Shown here: one piece after another, positions 17,488 to 26,600 of the stretch
How positions within the stretch are numbered: the first letter of the stretch is position 1
How the letters are laid out: every line of letters starts with the position of its first letter
Assembly (NCBI GenBank): GCA_019636285.1
Contig: JAHBXV010000039.1
Coordinates: 1-57,881, forward strand
Direction: 5' to 3'
DNA from: Planctomycetaceae bacterium
GTDB lineage: Bacteria; Planctomycetota; Planctomycetia; Planctomycetales; Planctomycetaceae
Length of the DNA stretch: 57,881 nucleotides
Translations under genes and position numbers: made by a program
The notes under the pieces: generated by a model
What the model was told of the DNA's origin: nothing
The model's database searches: none
Seen by the model: the letters and a program-made list of their open reading frames with translations, nothing else

Positions 17488-18438
17488 TCACGACGGGCGA
17501 CGGACCCAACGATAGGCCCGCGCGGCGTTTTCGGCGAAGAAGGCGCGGCGATCGGTCTCGCTGCGATCGGCCCAGTAAGCCTGGACGATGGCCAAGCCCT
17601 CGGCGTAGCTACCGGCCCGGAGCGAGACCGGCCAGTTGCTGCCATAGATGAGCCGTTCCGGCCCGAATACCCGCCAGCAGTGGTCGAGCCACGGACGGTA
17701 GAACTCCGGCTCCTTAGGAGCCGGACCGTTACGGCCCGCGCTCTCCATCAGGGCAGAGACCTTGAGAAAGACGTTCGGGCAGGGGCTTAGCTTCGCGAGG
17801 TCGGCTGCCCATGTCTCGTCCGGTCCCTGCGGCGTGATGGCCGTGTTCGCCAGATGATTGACGACGATCCGCAGGTCCGGCAGGCGCGTCGCCAGGTCTC
17901 GCACAATGGGAAGCATGTCCGGTCCGCCGTTGACGTCGACCGACAGGTTGGCTTCGTGGACCCGGCGAAAGTCCGCGAGAACCTCGGGCTCGTCGAGTTT
18001 GTCGGCGTACTCGCGTCCGGGAATGCGAAAGCCGCGATAGAGCGGATGTTTGGCGAACCGGGCGAGGTGTTCACCGAACCCGGCGGTTCCTGGCCGCAGG
18101 TTGCCGACGATTCCGACGATGGCCTGGGGATGACGATCGGCGAGCGCGAGCAGCCAGGCGTTGTCTTCCAGCCAGGGGCTGGCTTCGACGACGACTGTCC
18201 CGGTCACGCCGAGCGGGGTGGTCAATTTCGTGAACTCGTCCGGCAGGACCGGGCGATAGAGCAGGGGACTGTCCTTGGACGGCCAGGGGACACCCTCGGG
18301 GCGAGTCGGGTCATAGAAATGGGTATGGGTGTCGATGACTTCGGCGGTTGGCGGCTCGGCAGCCAAGAGGCCGGACAGCGGTCGGCCCGTGAGCGCCACG
18401 CCCGCCGCCAGGTGCGACAGCATTGTTCGACGATCCAT
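17488..18438 (-). CDS. Exported amidohydrolase, lactonase-like (COG3618 type)
   Basis: 316 residues with a signal beginning MDRRTMLSHLAAGVAL, Tat-like. The mature part opens with IDTHTHFYDP, the HxH metal motif of the TIM-barrel amidohydrolase-2 family. IVVNHLANTA and LIYGSNWPVS supply the later His and Asp ligands. This subfamily includes L-rhamnono- and L-fucono-lactonases and related hydrolases. It is transcribed alone, divergent from the aldose epimerase gene 182 bp away; the shared gap may carry both promoters. With FucU 3 kb away, sugar-acid lactone hydrolysis is a reasonable but unproved role. Confidence 0.85.
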   Translation of the reverse strand: MDRRTMLSHLAAGVALTGRPLSGLLAAEPPTAEVIDTHTHFYDPTRPEGVPWPSKDSPLLYRPVLPDEFTKLTTPLGVTGTVVVEASPWLEDNAWLLALADRHPQAIVGIVGNLRPGTAGFGEHLARFAKHPLYRGFRIPGREYADKLDEPEVLADFRRVHEANLSVDVNGGPDMLPIVRDLATRLPDLRIVVNHLANTAITPQGPDETWAADLAKLSPCPNVFLKVSALMESAGRNGPAPKEPEFYRPWLDHCWRVFGPERLIYGSNWPVSLRAGSYAEGLAIVQAYWADRSETDRRAFFAENAARAYRWVRRPS

Positions 18439-18620
18439 GTTCCGTCTCCTGACAGTCGGTCAAAGCCCTCGGGACGACTCGGCTGGAGCCCGTTTTGGCG
18501 AGAATTTCGCGAGTTTTCACGGCGAAGTCGACTGGCTACGTTCGTTGATATTTTTCAGCAGGCAGGTGCTGCCCAACGTGGTTATACTCCGGGATTACCC
18601 GTTAGTCAGGGACGGAGAGG

Positions 18621-19574
18621 ATGAACGTCGTCACGATCACCGATTCGCTCACCGGATCCACGGCCCGGATCGCGGCCGGATTCGGTTTTAACTGCTTCGA
18701 TTTTCAGGCTCGGGTCGGGAACGAAGTCGTTTCGGTCCTCGATTGCGAGCCGGGATTTCCCGCCGAGGGAATGCGTCCCAGCCGCAGCGGGATTCCAATC
18801 CTGTTTCCGTTTCCCAACCGGATTCGCGCGGGACGTTACTTTTGGGGCGGCCGCGAATACGCCATCCAGAATCTGACGCCGCAGGGCCACGCGATTCACG
18901 GGTTCTGCCTCGACCGCCCTTGGCGGGTCATCGCCCAGGGAAGCGATTTTGTCACCGGGCAGTTCCAGCTTAGCGTCGATGCTCCCGATCGCCTCGCGGA
19001 CTGGCCGTCGGACTTTGTCCTCGAAGTCGACTACGAGCTGACGCACAACCGGTTGCGAGCCAATTTCCGGGTGATGAACCCCGGCGAGACAGACTTGCCG
19101 TGGGGGCTGGGAACACATGCCTATTTCCACCTGCCACTGTCAGCGAAAAGCCAGCTAGAGGCGGTCACAGTGGAAGCCCCAGTCACGCGGATGTGGGAGT
19201 GCGCGGACAATTTGCCGACGGGTCGGATCGTCGACATTCCTCCCGAGAAACGGTTGCGCGATCCGGTCGGAGTGAAGTCGTTAAAACTCGACGACGTCTT
19301 CACCGATCTCGATTTCGAAGGTCCGCAGTTCGATTGCTCGATCGTCGACGAACGGGCGGGCCTGCAATTGACGCAAACGTGCCCACCCATCTTTCGCGAG
19401 ATTGTGGCGTTCACACCGCCCGAGCGGGCGGCGATCTGCCTGGAACCCTATACCTGCGTGACGGATGCCATCAATCTCGCGCGGAGTGGCGGCGATACCG
19501 GGCTGCGAGTTCTGGCACCCGGAACCGAATTTCACACCTGGATCGACTTGGCGGTGAGCCGGATCATCGCGTGA
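18621..19574 (+). CDS. Aldose 1-epimerase family protein
   Basis: 317 residues, no signal peptide. Family blocks: SRSGIPILFPFPNRI, GHAIHGF with the first active-site His, and LPWGLGTHAYFHL with the second His. PERAAICLEPYTCVTDAINL near the C-terminus contains the catalytic Glu. The enzyme equilibrates hexose anomers or hexose-6-phosphates in the cytosol. GGAGAGG lies immediately upstream of the ATG. A TATACT at 18583-18588 could be a -10 box, but I see no matching -35, so no promoter is claimed. Confidence 0.9.
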   Translation: MNVVTITDSLTGSTARIAAGFGFNCFDFQARVGNEVVSVLDCEPGFPAEGMRPSRSGIPILFPFPNRIRAGRYFWGGREYAIQNLTPQGHAIHGFCLDRPWRVIAQGSDFVTGQFQLSVDAPDRLADWPSDFVLEVDYELTHNRLRANFRVMNPGETDLPWGLGTHAYFHLPLSAKSQLEAVTVEAPVTRMWECADNLPTGRIVDIPPEKRLRDPVGVKSLKLDDVFTDLDFEGPQFDCSIVDERAGLQLTQTCPPIFREIVAFTPPERAAICLEPYTCVTDAINLARSGGDTGLRVLAPGTEFHTWIDLAVSRIIA

Positions 19575-19793
19575 CCCACGCCGAACGAAGAACTCCTCTT
19601 CCCCGATTCGACCAGGAGGCGTAGTATCCATGGGAGAGAGTTCAGAGTGAGTCGTCGAGTCGTTCCCGATTTTTTTCAGTTCCATCGAAACGATGGTGAG
19701 GAACGCGAACGTCGTACCGAGGGAGCGCGGCACTCGATTCAGATTTGATTTCGAGGTTGGTATTCACCCAACGATGCCGTGATCGCCACGCAC

Positions 19794-20255
19794 ATGCGTC
19801 TTGTCAACACCTTAGCTGTTCTGTTGGTCGCCATCACGCTGGTCTTACCACCGCGCTGGTGCTGCGCGCTGTTTTCGAATGGCGGACAAACTCTGTGCGT
19901 CGCCTCGTCAGACGCAGGCTGTGCGGCCGTGTCCCCGGTCCTTCGCAATTCGAACGGGAATTGTCGCGGCTCGACCGGTAACTGTTGCCGGAAGTGCGCA
20001 CCACGCGGACGCACGGCCCTGAAGGGCGACAGTCCGTCCGTTGAGCCTCCCGGCGAACCGGTCAACGTCTGCTTCTGTCCTGGCGTTCGAAATCTGGTGG
20101 TCGAACTGCAGCCACGGTTCGACGTGGCCGACATGGTCGCCACGCCGTTCCCTTTCCCGTTGGGCTTTGCAAGACCCATGGCGAAGGTTGAGGTCCCGTC
20201 AATTCCGTTGGATCTCGTTCGGCGCGAATGCCGCTTATGTCGCTGGCTTTGTTGA
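19794..20255 (+). CDS. Secreted cysteine-rich protein of unknown function
   Basis: 153 residues from ATG 19794, which gives a good signal peptide (MRLVNTLAVLLVAITLVLPP); an ATG at 19779 would only add a few residues. The mature part has scattered Cys pairs: WCCALF, NCCRKCA, VCFCPG, and CRLCRWLC at the very end. It has no membrane anchor. It is 127 bp before the copper-storage-like gene on the same strand and may share its metal-related role. The sequence is low in recognisable motifs, so both the reading frame and the function are uncertain. Confidence 0.5.
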   Translation: MRLVNTLAVLLVAITLVLPPRWCCALFSNGGQTLCVASSDAGCAAVSPVLRNSNGNCRGSTGNCCRKCAPRGRTALKGDSPSVEPPGEPVNVCFCPGVRNLVVELQPRFDVADMVATPFPFPLGFARPMAKVEVPSIPLDLVRRECRLCRWLC

Positions 20256-20382
20256 GAGTCCTTGGCAATTTCTCCGAGTTGCCTTCGATCCGACAACGTC
20301 GAGTCGGAGGATGTGGGACCGTCAATTGCCCAAGTTTTCTGGCTGCGAGCGCTGCTCGCCACCATTTCTTGAAGGATTCTCC

Positions 20383-20793
20383 ATGTCTCAAAACCTGATC
20401 AATCGTCGCGCGGCCCTGGCCGCTGCCGCCGTCGCCACTGGTAGTCTGCTAGCCGTTGGTCACCGTCGTCTGTTCGCAGAGGATAAAAAGTCGCTCGCGG
20501 ACTGTGCCAAGGCCTGCCGCGAATGCGCCGCGGAATGCAAGGACTGCAGTGTTTGTTGCAAGAAGGATCGACCCGAATGCAGCGAAATGTGCGAAGCTTG
20601 CCATCACATGTGCCTGGTGTGTGCCTACACCTGCGAAAAGAACCACGACAACCACGACGCCATTTGCAAGCTCTGCGAAGAGTTCTGCCGGAAGTGCGCC
20701 AAGTCGTGCCAGGAATGCGGTAAGGATTGCTGCAAGAAGTGCGCGGAAATGTGCCTGAAGTGCGCCGAAGCCTGCAAGGCGTGCCGTGCATAA
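20383..20793 (+). CDS. Four-helix-bundle copper-binding protein (Csp/DUF326-like), Tat-exported
   Basis: 136 residues; the ATG at 20383 has GAAGGA upstream. Residues 1-32 form a twin-arginine signal (NRRAALAAAAVATGSLLA). The mature chain of about 100 residues has 26 Cys by my count, most in CxxxC and CxxC spacing (CAKACRECAAECKDC, CKKCAEMCLKCAEACKAC). This is the pattern of copper storage proteins, where Cys line the core of a four-helix bundle and bind many Cu(I) ions. Export implies envelope copper storage or detoxification. A terminator-like hairpin follows 27 nt after the stop. The Cys content is higher than in the classical Csp1 of methanotrophs. Confidence 0.9.
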   Translation: MSQNLINRRAALAAAAVATGSLLAVGHRRLFAEDKKSLADCAKACRECAAECKDCSVCCKKDRPECSEMCEACHHMCLVCAYTCEKNHDNHDAICKLCEEFCRKCAKSCQECGKDCCKKCAEMCLKCAEACKACRA

Positions 20794-20820
20794 TTCCTGG
20801 AACTGACGTACGGTTGACGG

Positions 20821-20854
20821 AAGGCCCGGGGATTCTAATCCTCGGGCCTTCTTA
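20821..20854 (+). terminator. Rho-independent-type terminator hairpin
   Basis: A 14-bp stem with one mismatch (AAGGCCCGGGGATT / AATCCTCGGGCCTT), a very short loop and then CTT. It lies 27 nt after the copper-protein stop. The trailing T tract is weak. Confidence 0.7.
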
Positions 20855-20910
20855 ATGACCAGGAAAAGGACACTCCTGATCGCCGATAGTTTTTCTGGCA
20901 GCCCATCACC

Positions 20911-21486
20911 ATGTCGGACTCGGCCGTCACCCGGATACTCGCGCGTCTGCAAGAGGGCGAATCGGCATCGTCAGAGGAATTGTTACCGCTGGTCTACCAG
21001 GAGCTGCGCCGACTGGCTGCGGCGCGGCTCGGGCAGGAAGCGGCCGGTCAAACCTTGCAGCCGACGGCACTCGTCCATGAAGCCTACTTACGGCTGATTG
21101 GAGACGATTGCAGTGATGTTCGCTGGGATCACCGCGGGCATTTCTTTGCCGCGGCAGCCGAAGCCATGCGCCGGATTCTGGTGGAGTCCGCGCGGCGCAA
21201 AGGGCGGTTGAAACATGGGGGAGGGCGGCAGCGCGTTCTTGAAGCGGACATTGCCGCCAGGATCCCCGAAGGCCCGGAAGACCTTCTGAGTCTCGATGAA
21301 GCACTGACGGCGTTCGCCGAGGAATCGCCCGACAAGGCGGAACTTGTGAAGCTGCGCTATTTCGCGGGACTCTCGGAAGCGGAAGCGGCCCAGGCGCTGG
21401 CAATTTCCCGCGCGACGGCCTCGCGGTGGTGGACCTACGCCAAGGCGTGGATGTACGACCGCCTGCGGAATGCCGATGGGGAATGA
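20911..21486 (+). CDS. ECF-subfamily RNA polymerase sigma factor (TIGR02999 type)
   Basis: 191 residues. The N-terminal pattern VTRILARLQEGE...LLPLVYQELRRLAA, the block LQPTALVHEAYLRL and HFFAAAAEAMRRILVESARR are typical of the TIGR02999/ECF43-type sigma factors common in planctomycetes and acidobacteria. Region 4 is seen in ELVKLRYFAGLSEAEAAQAL and SRATASRWWTYAKAWM. Such factors are usually linked to Ser/Thr kinases instead of classical anti-sigma factors. Here the matching kinase lies 2.2 kb downstream on the same strand, with two unrelated genes between. The gene probably directs a small regulon; its target promoter is unknown. Confidence 0.88.
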   Translation: MSDSAVTRILARLQEGESASSEELLPLVYQELRRLAAARLGQEAAGQTLQPTALVHEAYLRLIGDDCSDVRWDHRGHFFAAAAEAMRRILVESARRKGRLKHGGGRQRVLEADIAARIPEGPEDLLSLDEALTAFAEESPDKAELVKLRYFAGLSEAEAAQALAISRATASRWWTYAKAWMYDRLRNADGE

Positions 21487-21549
21487 GCGACCGTTCGATC
21501 GCCGCAAGCCCCGAGCGGCATCCGCGTTTCCGGCGACGCGCCGGCGGCG

Positions 21550-22884
21550 CTACTTCTGCATCGGGATCTTGAGAGTTTGAGTTTTCCCGTCACGCATCAG
21601 TTTGATAGCGACCTGATCACCCAGTTTCTTCTTCGTGGTGGCGTGAAAGAAAATGTCCTGTTCGCGCGTCAGATCGTCGCGGCCATCGAATCCGATCAGG
21701 ATGTCATTCTTCTGAACACCGGCCCGTTTGGCGGCTGCATGTTCGCCGTACTGCCCGACATGCTGCACGCGCAGGGCCATCTTGCCGTTCGGAATGCTGG
21801 CAGCCTTTCGCTCCTCGTCGGTCAACTCTTCGAGTTTGAGCCCGCCGAGCGCCATACGCCGCAAACCCCAGGACGTGACGCGCCATTCAATATCGCTGGC
21901 GCGCCGCCAGCCTGAGGCGAGACTCATCGTCAGCGGTTTTTCGGCACTCTTCCGTCGTACGACGGCGGCGACTTGTCCCCCCTCGGCCGGAACCCGGTGC
22001 AGCACCCACTGGACATCTGCCATCGACAAAAGCGGCTGCCCGTTGAGCGAGATAATCTCGTCGCCCCCGAGGAAACCGGCTTTCGCAGCCGGGCTGTCCG
22101 GCGTGACTTCGGCGATCGTCGCTTTCTCGTGGGGATCGAGAACCAGCCCGATGGACTTGGGATGCGGGTAAGGGAACAGCACCGTCTCGGGAATTGGCTG
22201 GCCTTGAGCCCGGTAGAACTCGCGCTGGGCATCACCAATTTGGTGGCAGTGAATGCAGCTTTGAACGACGTTCCCCTCGTAGTTGAGCGTGGAGGTGAAC
22301 TTGTCGCGCAGGGAGGGGAATTTTTCTGGCGTGGAGAACTCGGGAGTCGGCCCGGTTTTTCCGGAGAGAGACGCCTTGTTGGCGGGATACCCGGCGTGCA
22401 GGTCGAGTGCTCCCTGGAGAGCCGCAGCCATCCCCTTGAGAGAGACGTCGCCAACCCATTCCGTGCGGTGCGAGCGCGTTCCGAAGCGACCGTAAATGGT
22501 GCGGTCGGCATTCAGGAGAAAGACGGCGAACGACTGATCGGTGTCGTATTGAAACAGCGAAAGATCGAGCCCGTTTGTTCCCACGACACGGACGCAGACA
22601 AAGCGGTCGAGCAGGGGACGAATGACGGGGTCTTTTTCGACGAGTTCATCGTCGAGCTTCACGCATTCTTCGCAGGGGAGGCAGCGCAGCACGACGAGCA
22701 TGGGCTTGCCGGTCTTGCGGGCTTCCTCGAAGCCTTTCTCGAGGTCGTTGTAGATCCAGAAGCCTTCGGCCTCGACCCGCTGTTTGTCGGCACGGACTTT
22801 CTGCTCGCGCGATTGCGGCGGCGCGGCGAGGAGCAGGGGAGCGATGAACAGGATGCATCCGGTGGCGATCAGGCTGCGGGGCAT
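21550..22884 (-). CDS. Secreted thioredoxin-fold / CxxCH / PDZ protein
   Basis: 444 residues from ATG 22884, which puts the signal peptide (MPRSLIATGCILFIAPLLLA) first. Residues 40-165 look like a thioredoxin fold with CLPCEEC (Cys68, Cys71, Cys74). A single CIHCH (Cys210, Cys213, His214) could bind heme c. Two PDZ-like regions follow (about 250-330, IGLVLDPHEKATI to GGDEIISLNGQPL; and about 375-440, GVQKNDILIGFDG). The protein therefore joins redox and peptide-binding functions in the periplasm. It faces the Uma2 gene divergently (112 bp). A related architecture is common in planctomycetes but its role is not known to me. Confidence 0.82.
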   Translation of the reverse strand: MPRSLIATGCILFIAPLLLAAPPQSREQKVRADKQRVEAEGFWIYNDLEKGFEEARKTGKPMLVVLRCLPCEECVKLDDELVEKDPVIRPLLDRFVCVRVVGTNGLDLSLFQYDTDQSFAVFLLNADRTIYGRFGTRSHRTEWVGDVSLKGMAAALQGALDLHAGYPANKASLSGKTGPTPEFSTPEKFPSLRDKFTSTLNYEGNVVQSCIHCHQIGDAQREFYRAQGQPIPETVLFPYPHPKSIGLVLDPHEKATIAEVTPDSPAAKAGFLGGDEIISLNGQPLLSMADVQWVLHRVPAEGGQVAAVVRRKSAEKPLTMSLASGWRRASDIEWRVTSWGLRRMALGGLKLEELTDEERKAASIPNGKMALRVQHVGQYGEHAAAKRAGVQKNDILIGFDGRDDLTREQDIFFHATTKKKLGDQVAIKLMRDGKTQTLKIPMQK

Positions 22885-22996
22885 CGGGGAGTCTCCACGA
22901 GAGAACTGGATGGACAAGTGAGTGAGCGTCGGGAAGCCGAAGGGCATTGAGTGTTGCCAGAACTGTGTGGCATAATCCTTTCGAGGGAGAATTTCC

Positions 22997-23575
22997 ATGT
23001 CGCCGACCGTCCTCGCGCAGCCCGCGATCGAAACGCCGCCCGACTATCTCTACGAGATGGTTGACGGTCGGTATGTGGAGAAAGTGGTTACCAGCTACTC
23101 TGCCTGGGTGATCAGTGCATTGAATGGCATGCTCTGGGACGTCGTCAATTCGCAGGGATTGGGATGGTTGCTGGTAGAAGCAACATTCTCGCTGGAGCCG
23201 AGTGGTCGGCTTCGCCGTAGGACCGATTTGGCGTTTATTTCAGCTTCCCGTTGGCCGCTGGATCGCCCGTTGCCCTACCGCAGCGAAATGCCAATCATGC
23301 CGGATCTGGCGATCGAAGTCATCAATCCCTCCACGACTGTGAACGAACTCGTCCGAAAGCGCGACGAGTACTTTCTTCACGGCGTGCGGGAAGTCTGGAT
23401 CGTCATCCCTTCCGCTCGCGTCGTGGAAGTCTGGTCGTCGACTGGCTGTCGGCTCGTTCGCCACGATCAGCTTCTCACCAGCGAGCTTTTTCCGGGAATC
23501 CCCGTCGATCTGTCGAAGATTCTTCGCGAAATCGATGCTGTCGAATCCACGGAAGACGGTGACGCTCGCAACTGA
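22997..23575 (+). CDS. Uma2-family (DUF820) restriction endonuclease-like protein
   Basis: 192 residues, start ATG 22997 with GAGGGAGA upstream. The PD-(D/E)XK-like core is seen as RTDLAFIS, then MPDLAIEVINPS, then KRDEYFLHGVREVWIV. This is the usual Uma2 order Asp...Glu-x-Val...Lys. The family is expanded in cyanobacteria and planctomycetes, with no established substrate. It is not next to a methylase or other restriction gene. A second Uma2 gene, clearly divergent, lies at 43.7 kb. The start of the opposing thioredoxin/PDZ gene is 112 bp away. Confidence 0.88.
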   Translation: MSPTVLAQPAIETPPDYLYEMVDGRYVEKVVTSYSAWVISALNGMLWDVVNSQGLGWLLVEATFSLEPSGRLRRRTDLAFISASRWPLDRPLPYRSEMPIMPDLAIEVINPSTTVNELVRKRDEYFLHGVREVWIVIPSARVVEVWSSTGCRLVRHDQLLTSELFPGIPVDLSKILREIDAVESTEDGDARN

Positions 23576-23688
23576 CCTCAAGCGGCGTGAATTGCAGTTT
23601 CGTTGTCGATTCAATCGCGTGAGGCGCGCCAGACGTGGTTGTCGCATGAACCTTCAGCCTGCAATGATGCGGCTTGGAGAATGCGCTC

Positions 23689-26600
23689 ATGTCTGAACAA
23701 ATGCTTCCATCCGGCGAGTCTGCCAATTCGCCCCAGCGGCGGGTCAACCCCGAGTCGATCGAAGGGCTGTTTCTGGAAGCCCTGGAGATCACCTCAGCGG
23801 CCGAACGGGTGGCGTTTCTGGATCGCGTGTCCGAGGGTGATCCGGTGCGCCGTCGCCGTTTGGAAGCGCTGCTGCGGGCCTACGACGATTCGGGAAGCTT
23901 TCTGGAGCATTCGCCGGTTGCAGCGGCTGAAGAGAATTTCGATTTTCTCACGCCGAGCGACAAGCCGGGAACGCTGGGGCTTCTGGGCCACTACGAAGTG
24001 ATTGACGTGATCGGCCGCGGCGGTATGGGGGTGGTCTTCCGGGCTTTGGACCCCAGGCTGAATCGCGTGGTGGCGATCAAGGTGCTCGCGCCAGAACTGG
24101 CGGCAAGTCCATTGGCCCGCCGCCGTTTCCTGCGAGAAGCCCAGGCGGCGGCAGCCGTCAGCCATCCGCATGTGGTCACCATACATGCGGTCGATGAGCA
24201 GAAGCTGCCGTACCTGGTGATGGAGTGCATTGTCGGCCAGTCGTTGCAACAGAAGATCGACAACGTGGGACCGCTGCGCCTGACCGAGATCTTGCGCATC
24301 GGCCATCAGATCGCCGAGGGGCTGGCGGCCGCCCATCGGCAGGGGCTCATTCACCGCGACATCAAGCCGGGGAATGTGCTGCTGGAGAACGGCGTCGAGC
24401 GGGTGAAGATCACGGATTTTGGCCTCGCTCGCGCGGCCGATGACGCGGCGATTACGCGGACCGGCGAAGTGTCGGGGACGCCGCAGTACATGTCGCCGGA
24501 ACAGGCAAAGGGCGAACGGGTCGACGCACGCAGCGATCTCTTCAGCCTGGGCTGCGTGATGTATGCGATGTGTACCGGACGTTCGCCATTCCGGGCCGAC
24601 AGCATGGCCGCCGCGATCCGTCGCGTATGCGATGACGCACCGAGACCAATCGGGGAGATCAATCCCGAAGTTCCGGGCTGGCTGATCGAGATTATCGGGA
24701 TTCTGTTGGAAAAGAAGCCGGAGAATCGCTTTCAAACGGCCGAGGAAGTTGGCACGGCGCTGGCGGCCTGTCTGGAGCGCATGCAGCGGCAGGGAGCGAT
24801 CCGGACGACACAAATTCCGCTGCCTCCACGTCCGGCGACGGCTAGCGAGGAAACGATTCCGCAGCCGCTGGCGGAGAAAGATTTCACGGATCGCTCGACG
24901 ACCGCGTATGACGATTTCTTCGATCGCGGCAAGACTCCGGTTGCCGGGTTGGCGACGTTCTTGGGCGGTTTGATGACGGCACTCATAGTGGGTTTCTGCG
25001 GCGCGATGTCTCAGGCGATGCAGCTGACGACGAATGGATTCTCGTCCACGGTGGAAGTTGTCGCCTTCATTATGTTCATCTTCTTTGTGACGTCGGCCGT
25101 CGGGGTCGGTCTACGGACCGATTTCACGAAGCGGGGAGACGGGGGGCTTCCGATCTCGCCCTCGCTGATTCTGGCGACCATCGCCACGTGGATCGTCGCG
25201 GTCTGGATGGGTTTTCTTGCTGCCATTCAACTTTGCGAAGCGCATGGCCTCTCGGCCATTGATGCCGCAGGCTTTCCCCTGAACGCGGCCTTGTTGCTCT
25301 CCACGATTCTGATTGTCGTGCTGACGTTGGGGACAAGCTGGTTCTGGGTCAGGGCGGGCATGGCGGCCAATCCCGATCCGCTCGCGGTCGATGCCAGACG
25401 CGCCGGCCGATTTCTGGTGGGTTTCGCGTTCTTCTCCTGGGCATCGCTCGTCACCTGGTGGACGGCGGTCGCGATTGGCGTGGCACAGCCGGTTCCTCTC
25501 GGCTCGCTCACTGAGCTGATGCCGGTTATCGGTGTCGAAATCGTGGCGATCGGCGCTATCCAATTGACGGTGGGACTCGTCCTGCAACGGCGACTCTTCG
25601 GACTGAAGACTTATCTTCAGTTGGGCAGCAGCGCCTTACTGGCAGGATTCGCGGGGGTCATGGTCTTGGCGGGCTTGGCGGTGCTGATGTTCCTGATGCC
25701 CTTCATCGCCTCCGTGGCAGTTAACAGTCATCAGTCTGAAACGTTCTTTTCCGGAAGGATCGGTTCGATCGGCGCGCTCGAAGCAATCGTCCTGTTGTTG
25801 GTGACTCTGGTCATGGCCAGTGCGGTCGCCGCCATCTGGAGAGTCTTGAGTCCGCCGCGCGGCTCTGTTCCGCCGCCGATACGCCGGAACACCGGGTGGC
25901 TCCGGCTGACCGTCATCGTCGCGATTGTGCTGTTTTTGATCCCCACTATCTTCGTCGTGACGGCTGCCGTTTCACATGACAACCGGCTCGCGGCGGCTCG
26001 TCGACAAGCGCTCGAGCAGCAAGCCCGAATGACCCGGCAGCAGGAGATCGCGCTCCAAAACCATGTCGTACCGCAAGTCGTCCATGTTGTGCCCGACGAA
26101 GAGTCCAACTGGGGAGCCGTGCTGATTGACTTCGGCGATGGCGTCTCGGCTGGGCTGCCGGGCAGCATGGGGGGGATGTCTCCATACTCCGGTCGGCAAG
26201 TCGCGATTCGACTGAGACCAGCAGGTGTTCCAGTCAGCACGGACGATTCCTCCGAGGGCTCGGGCTTTGCGGGAGGAATGGGGGGTGGGGATATGATGGG
26301 GGCCGGCATGTGGCCCAGCGATGACGTTGTCTTCCGCCGTGACGGGGAGTCATTCCGCCGCAGCCATGCGATTCGCGAGTCTGGCCTTTATCGTCTGGCT
26401 CCCGGCAAATACGACGTCTGGCTGTATGACTGGGAATTCGGCTGGGTCAATCCGGCTGATACCAACGAGATGGCTCCTCAGACCCCGGTGGCTCCCCAGC
26501 GGGGCGGATCGAAGCGTTTCTGGGGAAACGCCGAAATTAAAACGGGTGAAATCGGGACCATACAGGTCCGCGAATCCGACCCGGCCGCCTTATACAAGGC

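Noticed and set aside
18545-18588. Promoter TTGATA...TATACT before the aldose epimerase gene
   Set aside because: The 32-bp spacing is too long for a sigma-70 promoter and no better -35 box is present.
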